Of a DNA stretch of 64,000 nucleotides, positions 35,881 through 47,872 are shown in pieces (within the stretch, counting starts at the first letter, position 1; each line of letters starts with the position of its first letter). Both the position numbers and the translations under genes were made by a program. This DNA comes from Halichondria panicea (Eukaryota > Porifera > Demospongiae > Suberitida > Halichondriidae): the NCBI RefSeq assembly GCF_963675165.1, contig NC_087377.1, positions 5,952,042 to 6,016,041 on the forward strand, written 5' to 3'. Below the pieces are notes generated by a model. That model saw only the letters and a list, made by a program, of their open reading frames with translations. It searched no databases and had not been told where the DNA came from.

Positions 35881-36080
35881 NNNNNNNNNNNNNNNNNNNN
35901 NNNNNNNNNNNNNNNNNNNNNNNNNNNNNNNNNNNNNNNNNNNNNNNNNNNNNNNNNNNNNNNNNNNNNNNNNNNNNNNNNNNNNNNNNNNNNNNNNNNN
36001 NNNNNNNNNNNNNNNNNNNNNNNNNNNNNNNNNNNNNNNNNNNNNNNNNNNNNNNNNNNNNNNNNNNNNNNNNNNNNNNN
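35881..36080. other. Assembly gap of 200 Ns
   Basis: Unknown bases. The gap is entered from a ccgtatagcgggtaatt repeat end and left into a ggcctagaattttaaaa repeat, so it probably marks collapsed repeats. Confidence 0.99.
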
Positions 36081-37065
36081 GGGCCTAGAATTTTAAAATT
36101 TTGGGCCCCCCGGGCCTAGAATGTTAACAGTTTAGGCCCCCCAGGGGGTCCAAACTCTTAACATTCTAGGCCCCCACTGTGAGATTAGGCCCCCCCCTCT
36201 TCTGCTATCCTTTTCTGCACGATAGAACGAAGTCAAAGAGATATAATAATATGGTAAGGTTAGCTCTATTAGTTGACAAAGCATCAAAGAGACTGCATGC
36301 ATGCAAAGACTCTGTATATCAAAGTAGCAAAAATGTTTGCATTATTATTCTATTATGGAATTCAAAGTGAAGGAAGATTTACCTTTCATTATAAGAGTTA
36401 ATGGCTTTGATGCAGCTCTGCAATGTTGGATCTGCCTGTAAGACAATCGATGTTGTTGCATAGCTATCGGCATATTTGCAACTTTGTGCTTACTTTCTCA
36501 GCCAAATTTCAGGACAAAAAAGTATAAAACACACAATTTTTCAGTGCAAAGACAACAATTCATATCTTCCTCCATGTTTTCCTATACATAGAAGATGTAA
36601 ATTGTTGTGGGGATGCTCCAATAGCATCACTGGCTCAGCTCTCAAGTAATGTGGAATCACAGATAGAGTCAAGAGAGAAACTGTTTTAACATGGTGGAAT
36701 CACAATAGCAGTTTCCTTTCGGAACAAGGGTAATCTTGGACAGTCCTGACCAATTCGGGACAGTTGGCACCTATGTGCTTCGTGCTGCATGAGGCCTGAT
36801 TCATAGAATGACATGGTGCAGTGTGATGGCTGTGAGACCAGTGGTATACTACTGACAGTACTGTACATGCATGAAATGTGTGTGTGTGAGGAGAGCTGCA
36901 TTCAGTAACTGGCACTGCATAGACTGTGAAGACCATAGAAGACTGTATTGGTGTATTTTGAGAATGCACTGTCCATAATGTTACCGCTGTTATGCTGTTA
37001 ATGGGGGGCCTAAAATGTTAAAATTCTAGGCCTGGGGGGGCCCAATCTCATGGGGGGCCTAAAAT
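36081..37065. mobile_element. Repeat with GGGGGGCCTAAAATTTTA arms flanking the gap
   Basis: 'gggcctagaattttaaaatt' and 'aggccccccagg' motifs at 36081-36200 are inverted at 37002-37065 ('ggggggcctaaaatgttaaa'). Outside these arms lie a ccgtatagcgggtaatt end (35837-35880) and a gcgctatacggt end (37193-37243), so one element may sit inside another. Confidence 0.5.
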
Positions 37066-37243
37066 TTTATGACACTTGAGCACCCTCTGGCCTCCAGACA
37101 CCAATCCACTGGTCTTACTAACTGAGCAGTTGCATGTCCTCTGCATGAAAGTATAATTATTGGCTCGTGTTACTAGTCATGAGCCATGACCACGCCCTAC
37201 TGTGAAAATTAAGCCCCTCGAACAATTTTCGCGCTATACGGTA

Positions 37244-40100
37244 TTTCTAAGTATGCAGCCCTCCACTGAAGTATAATGATGGTCCTCACTGAAAAGAGTT
37301 ACTTGAACAGTGAGAAGAAATGCATGGCAAATAGAATAAAAGTTAGTACAAGTATATAATTATAATTATAGATGTACATGTAATAATTAAGGTAGAACAA
37401 TCAGGGCAAGCTGATCGATCGCCTTCAAAATTCGCTGCTGTAAGAAACAGCAAAAAATTCAATTGTTAGTGACACTAGCGCAAGTATTAGTTGCTTTCTC
37501 CCCCTCGAACATCTCTGGCGTCCTGGAAGTATAGGCTTGTCAGGACAACAGTACGTGGCCACATTTAGCGCTTGTCTTCCTCATTTTATACTGCATGGGA
37601 ATGCATGGTATAAATTATAGATCTAGAATAATAATAATAATATAATAATCGATATTTGCATGCCTTAAATGTTACAGAGTCCCTTCCAGCAAAATATCTT
37701 GTTAGTCAGAGCCATGTCGGGCGTTGTATAAAAATTAAGCAATATGCCATGCAAACTTTGTGGCAGCTCTGAGGTGAAATTCTTCATCTATTATAAATAG
37801 GTCTGCTGTACAACGAGTTAATACGAGCTAGGCTATTTGGACAGATACGCTTGCCCTACTCAAAATAATTATAGTGCCTGAAACATGCAGCACATTTCAT
37901 GCTAGCCTCGACCCCAGGCCGATCCGTCTCCAATTGAACGCTAGGTTGCCTCTTCGAGGACGCTAATTTCATGCATGCATGGAATATGAATATAGGTACC
38001 AATGTACGTCATTGCTCAGACATGCCTGAAATAATATACATGTACCTGAAACGGGTAAAGGATTTGGGACGCTTTACAGGTAGGAACAGTGCATGATTAG
38101 TAGGCTTTTCCCAATTATGCTGGCATAATTTTGGAATAATAGGGACCATTTTTGAGCTCCATTAGCATTAAGCATTATTCCAGAATAATAGGTGAACAAA
38201 ATAAATTTGGAGGTGTGGTTTTACTTAAAGAGGCGTGGTTTAATATAAAGGGGCGTGCAAAGACCACATGGCCAAAACCAGAGGAGGTCTGGGCCAAAAC
38301 TAGTCAGTGTATACAGTATGCAGAAAGAGTTTTTTCTATTTTGGAAAGTTCTTTTAATAAGAAACAAACCCATTCTCTTCAAGACTATATATGTGCATCT
38401 GTAATGCTACCAGAAAATAGCTTTTTCTTTTTGTAAACACTGTCTCACACACTTTTTTAATGATTCATTTTCCGAAAAATTAATAGGTGACAGTCAAAGA
38501 ATAATAGGTAACATACTAACAGTCGAAGAATAATAGATGGACCTTCCTGGCATAAAAGAATAGCATAATAGGCAAATTTTTTAGCATAATTGGGAAAAGC
38601 CTCATGATTAGGTGCATGGTCTGAAACATGCATGAATCAATATCTGATCGTGCACGTTTCATGCATGAAATTAAAACATGCATGTTTCATGCTAGCCTCG
38701 ATTCCAGGCCGCTGAAAAAGGCCACTATTCAAGGGGCTGGAGTCGAGGCTAGTTTCATGCATGTTCATTGAATGCTTGCAGTATAATGGGGAGTTTAGCT
38801 GTATTCGGAAAATGAAACCTTCGTTTAAGCGCTTAATTTGTATAATTATAGTATGGCAATATGGGCTATAATAGATGGATAATATTTTCGTGGTTGCTAC
38901 TTGCACTGCAGGTATAGGTAGGCAAGTTCGCTTCATTCGTAGGTAAAATATTCGTGGTCCAAACTTCAACCATGAAAACTACGAATATTTTGTCCCACAA
39001 AAATTACCCGCTATACGGTACATAGATCTCATTGTTCGGCTCTGACAGTAGTGCCTGTACTATAATTTATAGCTTTGAACTGTATAACTACTGCATTAAA
39101 AAGTAAGCACTTAAACAAAAGTTTTCCAGTCCAACTTATAGTCAATTGTAGCAGATAGAGATTAAGATAGATGCGTCCTATTAAATAGCTATGGTCAAGT
39201 GGTTTCAGCCTCCTCGGATTTAGGCCCCCTGCGCTGGATCATATTGCATATGCACATCAAAGACAGTCCACTGCGATTGTCTCTTAACCGCTTCCCTAGC
39301 TAGCTGATGAAGTGCGAGGCTAGTCGCAGAGACTCTTGCAAAGAGGCTGGAATTCGAGACTAAGGCTAGCCTCCTTCAATGTAATTATTAATGACATTAA
39401 ACGGAGTTAACAACAGGGGAGCTGGTTGAGAGGCAGGGGGCAAAGCCTTTTCTTTGCACCTTCGCCCTCTGCTATCATTATGACTCTTGGTCGAATGATA
39501 AGTTAATTGAATGACCCTGTTGACATAATTATACACAAATTTAGCTTCTTCCATGATTTCTAATACACACAAAGCCTGTGTATCCGACCTGTACCTATGA
39601 TACTGCATGCCCTAAGCTTGCTGTATTATGCGGCCCCTGCCCTTGGCCCTATTGCTTCTACCTACTGGCCCTTAACTAGGCTTTGGGTAAGGCAGAAGGC
39701 AATGGTCATTCGACCAAGGAAAAGGCTTTGTGCGTATATTAAGGGTCATACGACCAAAGACCAACGGCAGGAGAAGTCATACGACCAAGGGCAGAGTTTA
39801 TGGCGGCATTGCAGAAATCGTGGTGTATTTTGACGAAGGTCAAAGCAAGGGTCAGGGTGAGTTGTAGGGGTCTAACCCACTGCAGGCAGAGGGAGGCTTG
39901 GCACACCTGATGGTGGCACACCTGATGGTGACAAGAGAGGCAATAAGCTGGTAGCAACGTTATTAGTTGGTGCATCCATGTGAGAATGCACTTTGATGAG
40001 CTGGAACCATGCATTTTCTCAGCAACTCCACACTCTGTACCTGCTATCGAATATCCCAACAATTTATACCAAAAGGAGTATCTATTGGCTGGCTAGGTTG
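37244..40100. other. Gene-free stretch with small palindromic elements
   Basis: No exon-like frame with a domain is visible. It holds the 38100-38602 element, a 'gctagcctcgattccaggcc' palindrome at 38694-38752, a ccgctatacggt element ending near 39021, and simple AT-rich runs. Confidence 0.5.
38100..38602. mobile_element. 503-bp element with AGGCTTTTCCCAATTATGCT ends
   Basis: The ends taggcttttcccaattatgc and gcataattgggaaaagcct are inverse. CATGATTA lies at 38092-38099 and 38603-38610; a following G makes the match 9 bases if the left end is taken one base later. An 8-bp duplication would suit hAT. No transposase is inside. Confidence 0.8.
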
Positions 40101-40109
40101 GTGAAGTGA

Positions 40110-40965
40110 GTATTGTTGTTGTCCGTGCTAAAGTTTGTGTCTGTAATTAAGATGCTACCTTGGGCTGCTGCCAAGAAAGATGGTACTGTGCTGCATGTGT
40201 TCACATTGCACATGTATGGCTGGTTTAGGCGTAGCCTCGAGACCAGCCGTTCGTTATCTGAAAGAACGTTCTTTCAGATAACGAACGGCAGGTTTAACGA
40301 AGTTTTTTCACACATTACAGCTACATTGTTTGCTGTGGATACTTACAACGTACAGTATCTAAAGACGATACTTGTACATGTACATCACAGTTATGTGCCT
40401 GGCTACCACCAAGTATGCAAAACCAGCCAGCCAATAGATTGTGTGTTCACCCCGACTTTCCATACCTCGGTGCTAGCCCAGATGGTGTGGTAGAATGTGA
40501 CTGTTGTGGTCGAGGCGTCAAGTGCCCATTCTCATGTAGAGAACAATCTTTTTCGAAGGCTAGTGAGGACTCGCCTTCTTTTTGTTTAGGAACGAACGAA
40601 GATGGTCAGTTTCAGTTGAAAAAAACCATGCTTACTACTACCAAGTTCAGCTGCAAATGAAACTCTGCGATCTGAACTATGCTGATTTTATTATTTGGAG
40701 ATTTAACGTTTTTTGAGGAAGCGCTGCACAAAGTAAAATAATTCTTTATAGTATGGTATTCTTCCTGAGCTACTGGCTAGATGGTATACAACGTAATCTA
40801 CAGCAAACAACGCCGATGTTACTGGAGATGCTGACAATATCGTGGTTGTTTCTTTTACAGAAAATCAATATTGTTATTTTATTTGCTGTGATGGACAAAA
40901 CTGGTAGAATGTCCAAAAGGAAATGGTTTTGCCCTGACTGTAGGAAAATGCCGTCAACTAAGTGA
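40110..40965 (+). pseudogene. YqaJ-type nuclease plus PHD remnant of a DNA transposon
   Basis: Plus frames show FPYLGASPDGVVECDCCGRG followed by VKCPFSCRE and LGTNEDGQFQLKKT. This is the ASPDG...VKCP pattern of YqaJ/PD-(D/E)xK exonucleases. A C-terminal KRKWFCPDCRKM resembles the last part of a PHD finger. Frames shift between 40113-40493, 40415-40660 and 40753-40965, and a perfect 44-base palindrome interrupts the first. YqaJ proteins accompany DDE transposases in ISL2EU-type elements, and a DDE relic lies convergently at 41180-41330. Confidence 0.6.
40246..40289. repeat. Perfect 44-base palindrome
   Basis: Twenty-two bases starting GCCGTTCGTTATCTGAAAG are followed at once by their exact inverse, with no loop. 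It lies inside the YqaJ remnant. Confidence 0.95.
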
Positions 40966-41179
40966 ACAGTGATATTGACTTTTTGGTTGTGTATAATTAT
41001 GGAAGATTGAATGAATGTTAATGTATAGGTAGTGGAGCGTGCATGTATAGACGATTACATAACTAACAAAAAATAGATAATAAATTATTGTATAGCGCTG
41101 CACATACATAAAAAATTTTGTCTACTGCACTAATAATCATCTGTTTTTTTTTGTCGCACATCATCATGTTTATGGTCAG

Positions 41180-41330
41180 TGTTCAGTGTTGACGAGAGAA
41201 GAGTACTTAATTCTGTCGTATCGCTCTTTCGACATGAACTCGAACGCGTGCCTGTTGTCTACTAGCCACTGCATCTTGCACGGTAAACCCTCGATCAGCC
41301 AACACTAAAATCACCAGGCTCAAGGTAATT
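41180..41330 (-). pseudogene. DDE_4-type transposase fragment
   Basis: A minus frame reads [13 protein letters not shown], then RVRVHVERAIRQN and a stop. These match the LADRGF and RIHVERAI motifs near the last catalytic residue of DDE_Tnp_4 transposases. The segment normally between them is deleted. Together with the YqaJ remnant it suggests a decayed ISL2EU-like element. Confidence 0.6.
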
Positions 41331-41739
41331 CAAAAGGCCACACATTTCTGTGAGACACTTATTGGACACTCGGCCACCCCATCCCTTTGAGACAAATGAA
41401 AAGAGTGTGATAGCTATCAAAAACTTCTGATGCTTGTAGTTCGAACATGTTTGAGCTCTGGCCATTAGGTAACAAAGCCGTGTAACAAAGCAGTATTATA
41501 TGCAACTACTAGCAGATCACAGCCATGCAAATCTAAGCGATTCGGGCATCATCTTGTAGATCTTTGACTGGTATATCTTCCTAGCGTAACTTGCACAATC
41601 AAAAGTCGAAGCGATATAACACCTTCCAGGTCAGATATCGGTCCGTCCGTCCGTCTCCCCTGCTCCCCTCAATACGGAGCTGGAGGGGGTAAATTAAACC
41701 AATCCCACAATACGCACTCCACTCCAAGTAATCAAGTTA

Positions 41740-44050
41740 CCTCAATTCTAAATTTCGGCTGCCTAAATATTAGAGGTTTCAAATCAAAATTAATATAGAT
41801 TATCTGCGTACACTACTTCTATTCGCAATTTCTGAACACTGGCTTCATAAGTACGACCTGCACCTTCTCTCCTCCCTTATCAGACAACTTCTTGTGCGTC
41901 CACCCCCACTCCAGAGGACCCAGTATGGTGCTGACCTAGTTTCTTAAGGCCAGGCCATTTTCTTCAGGAAATCACTTCAGAACCTTGTCAGGAAACTAGA
42001 CACATCACTCTCTCACTGTGTTGTCGGGTTGCAATTATAAGAACCCTTCCCTTCCCAGTCTGCTTTCTAGGAGTCTATCTCTTGGGCTGCACCGACAATT
42101 TTAGAGAGTGCCTTGACTACATTGACTCTTTGATTAACTCCTTCTGAACGCAGACCCTGGAGAACCAAACGAACAGGGCAGGATTCTCCGTCAGTACGTG
42201 GAATTACACCTGTACCTTTCTTCCTTATCTCATTACCACACACAGTGAGGCCGTTGACCATAATTATTCTCTGTCACTTGCGCTTCCTAGATGTTTTCAC
42301 CTCGGCAAAAATCTAGAATGTCCCATGAACACCTCTGACCATCTCCCAATCTCGGCTAGTATCCTAGATACTCTCATGGCCAACCACAACTCTACTAGCT
42401 GCCCGGGTGAAAATTTGAAATAGAAGAGAGATATACGACGGCTCCTCTATAGAGATAGCTTGGTCACTCCCGCCTACACGTGGCTCCACCTCTCAAATTG
42501 ATACCTCTATCCGTAGTCTGGTATGCCTAATGTACGAGACAGCTTAGCAGACTGGCAAGGTTCTTGAGCGAGAACCATTGAGAAAAAATAAGTTTGACAA
42601 ATATAGGTATGTCAAAGGCCTTTTTAAGGGCCTTTTTTCTGCTTCTCAGTGCAGCTCCGAGGATCTTTATGCTTGCTTTTCCTGTCACATCCCTGAGCTG
42701 CTTACCCTTGGCTACGGCTATCCCAAAAGGTGCAGATAAAGACCTTAAGAACCCTACAGACGTATTTCGCTCCTGTCCAATGTTGGAAAATTATTTGAGA
42801 AACTAATTTTGGAGAAGATGCTGTCCCATGGCATTTCTCTCAGCCCTCTCCAGGGAGGCTTCCGTCCAGGCTACAGCACAATCCATACAGCCTTTATATT
42901 CCAAGAAGCAGTCTAGTCAGTCTCTCTCTTAGATAGCAGAAAAAAACTCAATGGTTCTCGCTCAAGAACCTTGCCGGTCTCCTAAGGAGTACGCCAAGGT
43001 GCGATCCTCTCCCCGCTTTTCTACTCGGTGTTTGTAGATGATCTGCTTGCCCAACTACATCAATGCGGTCTTGGCACTATGGTTGGTTCCGTCCACTGTC
43101 CCTCCCCAATGTACGCTGACGACTCATTGCTGACTCTTCAAAAAGCCTGCAGAAGCTTCTAGAGCGGGTGCCGGGTCCAACTAGACGAATGCTGGTAACT
43201 ACATCTGGCCTGGCAAAAATATCCAATCGTTGCTCTGCAGGGAGGAGTGCCTTTTTGCCTTGAACTCGATTGGAGCAAGATTTGGCTGCCTCTCCACCCT
43301 ATACTCTTCTCTCTGCCTCCCCATGCTGGAAAGATCCCACAGGAAAATACTGCGCACGATTCAGGGTCTCCTGACCTAGATGTCCCTCACTTGCACTGAC
43401 GCAGCTCTGCTTTATCAACTCTATCGCCTGTATGTCAACAGAAGAGTATGTCAACAGAAGACCTCCCCAAAAAACTGCTCCAAAACACTTTCATTGGGGT
43501 ACTCAACTTCTACACACTCATTCCCTCCAATATTTAATATGGTATTGAATGGCAAAAACAAAGATTCTTTCAAAGCAGTAGCAAAAAAGTCAATGCTCAT
43601 CAAACAGCACGTAGACTCCTGCTCGAACCTCTATATATCATCCCTGTCTGCCCATCTTGGGAAGCCCTCCCAGTTGTGGTCATGTTCCCTGAACGACAGA
43701 TCTCTTCACGGCCCTCAGGATCAGGCTTCTTACAGGCTGTGACGGCCTAGAACTTGACGCCTCAAGATTCAGATATACAGGTCAACTAACGCTGCACCGG
43801 GAGATGCAACCTGCAAACTTTGTAATCTAGGACTAGAATCACCCTCGCACTTCTTGTCGACCTGCCCAGCTCTCTCCTCACTCAGGGAGGCTCTCATAGC
43901 CGCCAGCATAAAATACCACAGTTCTGGGGACGTACTGCTTGGTCTAGTCTGGTCATCTGATGCCCATGCATGCGTAAGACTGGATCTTACACTCTCTCCA
44001 CAATCTGCACAGTGACATTCTAACTTTAAGGTGGAGCCTGTGTCTTCGCA
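41740..44050 (+). pseudogene. LINE (APE endonuclease + reverse transcriptase) relic
   Basis: Around 41830-42300 plus frames hold endonuclease-like pieces (SEHWLHKYDL, DNFLCVHPHSRGP). Around 42780-43150 they hold RT pieces (SPLQGGFRPGYSTIHTAF, GVRQGAILSPLFYSVFVDDL, MYADDSLL). A later zinc-knuckle-like or C-terminal part (ATCKLCNLG, PSHFLSTCPALSS) follows. Many stops and frame changes show it is dead. Orientation plus; family probably CR1/L2-like, not certain. Confidence 0.7.
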
Positions 44051-44367
44051 TGTGATCTGCCGAAGAAGGTATAAGTCAGATATGATATGCTACATACCGC
44101 CTCGGAGTAACATGTGCATATATCCTCCTCTTAGGTGTGGCATACTTAACTGGTTCTATAATTAGAACAATTACAGTATCGATACTTTCCGTGGCGGTCG
44201 TGGTGGTGCATGCAGGTGGTTGACCTCGCGCGAGACAAAAGGAGTTCCTGGACTTCTAGTGAACATGTAGGCTTTGATACTGAGGGACGTTGACTCACAG
44301 TCTTAACCGCCAGGAGCAGGAGTGGCTAAACGGGAGCTAGCCAAGCCCATGCAAGCAAGCCCTCCCC

Positions 44368-44681
44368 TAGTCTGGGGGCCAGACAATCAAGAGAGCTAGG
44401 ATTAGGTCTGGAGACTCTTGCAGCATTTCCGTGTGCTCTAGCGGAATGTGGCCAGAGCCTATGTCATGTGATTTTTAACCCAATGAAATGCGAGTATTGC
44501 CTCTGTGGAATTTGGATTACAGCCAATGGAATTTAGACCAATGAAATGAGAGTATTGTTACATCTACTCCTTCTTTATAACCTCCAATATCACAGTCTCC
44601 TCCCTATTGACATTCCAAGAGCACACGTCTCTCTTCCCCCTCCCGGCCCCCCTCTGAGAAAAAGGTCTGGCCCCCAGACTA
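44368..44681. mobile_element. 314-bp TAGTCTGGGGGCCAGAC element, 9-bp duplication
   Basis: Ends TAGTCTGGGGGCCAGAC and GTCTGGCCCCCAGACTA are perfect inverse. GCCCTCCCC lies at 44359-44367 and 44682-44690. Non-autonomous. Confidence 0.9.
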
Positions 44682-44699
44682 GCCCTCCCCAACTTCGTA

Positions 44700-46180
44700 T
44701 CGTATAATTATCTTGCAGCAGAGAGAAAGAGGCTGGAATTCGAGACTAAGACTTAGTCTAATCATAGATCTCCGGACAGTCGAACTTAAATATAAGTATC
44801 TTATCAACCGTACACGATACTTTCGGAGAAGAGTAAAGCTTCGTCCCAACATTGCACGCTTGGAAAGTGAACTTATGTCTGCTACTAAATTAAACTTTGA
44901 GGCAGATCTGGTTCAAAATTTTGCATATTCGAATGATAGCGAGATATACAAGTACATTAACAGCATACTCAAGTGCAACAGTCTACCTGTGTGCATGTAT
45001 CTAGAATCTAAAGTTGCCTCAAGTGATTTAGAAAAGGCCTCACTGTCATGCAGTTTATTCCAAATCTGACTTTCAAAACTCTGATTTGCAATCTAAAGCT
45101 ACCTCTTCATCCACACCATCTCTAAATTTTATAGAAATCACCAAGCAAAGGGTACTTTCTGCACTTTAAAGTCTAAACGCCTCAGGTATGGACTCTATCG
45201 GGCCAAAAATTCTCAAAACTTGCTCTCTTGGCCTTCATGAAGTACTTCACCATTTGTTCAGCCTCTCTCAGAGTGGAAAATTCATTGTATAGTTCCTATA
45301 TTCAAATCTGGCGATAAATGCTCTGTCTCAAATTACCGCCCAATATCTTTATTATCCTCAGTTTCAAAAGTGTTGGAGAGATTGGTTTATGATAAACTTT
45401 TTAGTTTTCTCAGTAATAAAATCTCAAAAGCACAATTTGGTTTCCTTAACACTTCTTCCGGTGACCTCGGGTGTCCCTCAAGGGAGCATCTTGGGTCCAT
45501 TGCTATTTTTGGTTTTTATAAATGATTTACCTAACTCTGCCCTGTGTTCTTTTATTCATTTTGTTTGCTGACGACACAAAGTGTTCAAAACAAGTCATAT
45601 ATTGGAACGATGTCTCTAACTTGCAGGAAGACTTGGATCGTCTGTATAACTGGAGTATGAAATGGTCTCTCAAGATTCAAAGTGTATTAGCATGTCTTTT
45701 TCCTCTTCTCAACCATCCATCAACTCTTCCTACCACATCGCTGGTAATAATGTTAAACAATTAAACTTGATCTAGGAATTATATTGCAAGAGAACTTGAA
45801 ATGGGTTCATCACTACGACTCAATATCAGCGAAGGCTTACCAGAAACTTGGTTTAATTAAGAGAACATTTTCTACCTCAAACTCCATCTCAACTAAAAAA
45901 CAACTGTACCTCTAGGTCCCAGCTCTCCTATGGCTCCCAATTATGGCTCCCAATGCTCATTAAGCATATTGTTTCACTTGAAAAGATTTAACGCAGGGCA
46001 ACTAAATTCATAGTAGGATACAACTCTAACCTGTCATATAAAGAGAGGCTCATTCAATTGAACCTACTTCCACTGATGTATCATTTGGAGCTATATATTG
46101 GATGTTGTATTTTTTGTGACATCTTTCAAAAATCTATCAATTTGTTTTGACATCAGTAAGTATGTCTCTATCTCTACAGT
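44700..46180 (+). pseudogene. Second LINE reverse-transcriptase relic
   Basis: A 118-residue frame (44713-45069) looks like the pre-RT region. RT motifs follow: [31 protein letters not shown] and LFADDTK. Downstream pieces (LQEDLDRLYNWSMKWSL, KLGLIKRTF) match the thumb/C-terminal part. Stops and shifts break it. It differs from the relic at 41740-44050 and is probably CR1/Jockey-like. Confidence 0.75.
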
Positions 46181-46727
46181 TCATTATTATCATTTGAAAT
46201 GTCCTTGTTGCAAATGCATTCTTAACTAGTAAATATAATAGTTTTGGTAACCTGTTTCAATCAGGATTGCCCTCAGCATCACTTATTTTATGTAATCATA
46301 TCAAAATCTATCACTGTACATGTGAATGTCTATTGCTGTAAAATCAGATTGATTAAATTTAGCTTTCTCGTGTGTCGACCATTATCGATTGAATGTGGAG
46401 TGTATAGCTTTGATGATTTACTAAAGCGAGCATTATTGCATCCTTAGTATTATCAAGAGTTCATTGCTAGTATCTAATTGAACCTGTGTGACAAAGAGAA
46501 GAAGAAGGAGAGCCTGCGAAGGAGGCTAAGGCTAGACAGGCTGTCTTTGTACAATTGTATAGTGAGTCTCCCCAACTGAAGGTACCTCGGTAAGTTTTAT
46601 GTTTGTACAATGTACAATGTGTAATAATTACGTAAATAACGCTATAATTATATAAGTTTTTTTGTATAAAGACCAAAGAAAATACCAAGCAAAATACCGT
46701 ATTCACCCGAATTACCGGGACATTATT

Positions 46728-47872
46728 CCAGAGATAAAGTAAGGAAAGGGATTGGCAACGGTCGAAAAAATGTGACTATCCGTGATGCGCTACGTCATCG
46801 ACTTTTTTTCATCTTTTGTAGCCTCCATTTATAGCTAAAAATAAAAAAACATGCTTAAGAAAATCAAAATCAAGAATTTATGCAGCCTAGTTGATCAACA
46901 GAGACACAACAAAACAAGATATGTAGGTAAAACATCATAGGCTTACAGCAGTGCTTCTTAAAAGGGGCACAAACTAATACAGTAGACTCTCGCTATTCCG
47001 GCTCTCTGAAGTACGGCCACCTCGATATACCGGCCATTTGGTTTGGCACGGAATGCTACCTCTATGTTTACTGCACAAAACTCACCCTGAAGTACGGCCA
47101 CTCGCTATTCCGTTTACCGGCCAGTGCTGACTGTCCCAAATAACGTTTTCAATGTAATTTTTATATGTGTATTACGGCCGGATATGATGTTTTGGGTGTG
47201 GTTTAGTAAATAAAATTGGACTACACTTAAATAGAGAGCAGAATGATTCATTATCTTTCATTATCCTCGAGACAAGAACTGCAAATCAGTGATTAGATTC
47301 GAGGTAAGGTTGTTTTTAAGCCGCGGCTAATTATCCGAAGTATGGCCACCTCGCTATTCCGGCCAAGCTGCATGGTCCCAAGGGTGGCCGGATTAACGAG
47401 AGTCTACTGTATAACACTTCCTCGTCTTTTACAGCCTCCATTTTAGCATTTTTGGTTATAAATGTAAAAAACATACAAAAGAGATTTAACCAAAGAAATG
47501 TATGCAGGCCAGTTTGTCAACATAGACACAAATAAACAGGATCTGTAGGCAAAACATCATTTGGCTACGGCAGTGCTTCTTAAAAGGGGGCACAGACCAA
47601 TAATAACTAGTTTTCAAGCTCTAGAGCACCACAGTAAATTCTTCCACGCTTGGACTTCACTTTAAATAAAGCACAGGACACGTGTAGCCTTATTCTAAAG
47701 TCTCATGAGACTAATAACTAACTAAAAGTAATAATTACTTCGTTTCGCGGGCGTTGTGCCGGGAAATAATGCGCATCAAGGATGGTTGAGAGGAAATCAA
47801 TATGAAATCAATGTGAAATGATCATGTGAGTTACTCCCGTTGCCAATCCCTCTATTACTCTATCTCTGACTA
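46728..47872. mobile_element. Inner GGGATTGGCAACGG element
   Basis: The arms 'ccagagataaagtaaggaaa' plus 'gggattggcaacgg' and the inverse 'ccgttgccaatccctc ... tatctctg' bound it. It is related to the family at 52230-53016. Confidence 0.65.
46980..47409. mobile_element. Tigger/pogo-like MITE, TA duplication
   Basis: Ends CAGTAGACTCTCGCTATTCC and its inverse (...cgagagtctactg) are flanked by TA on both sides. 'cggccacctcg' repeats occur inside. A right end of the same family lies near 54941-54966. Confidence 0.8.

Noticed and set aside
35822-36088. Open frame across the N run
   Set aside because: Its length consists of unknown bases.
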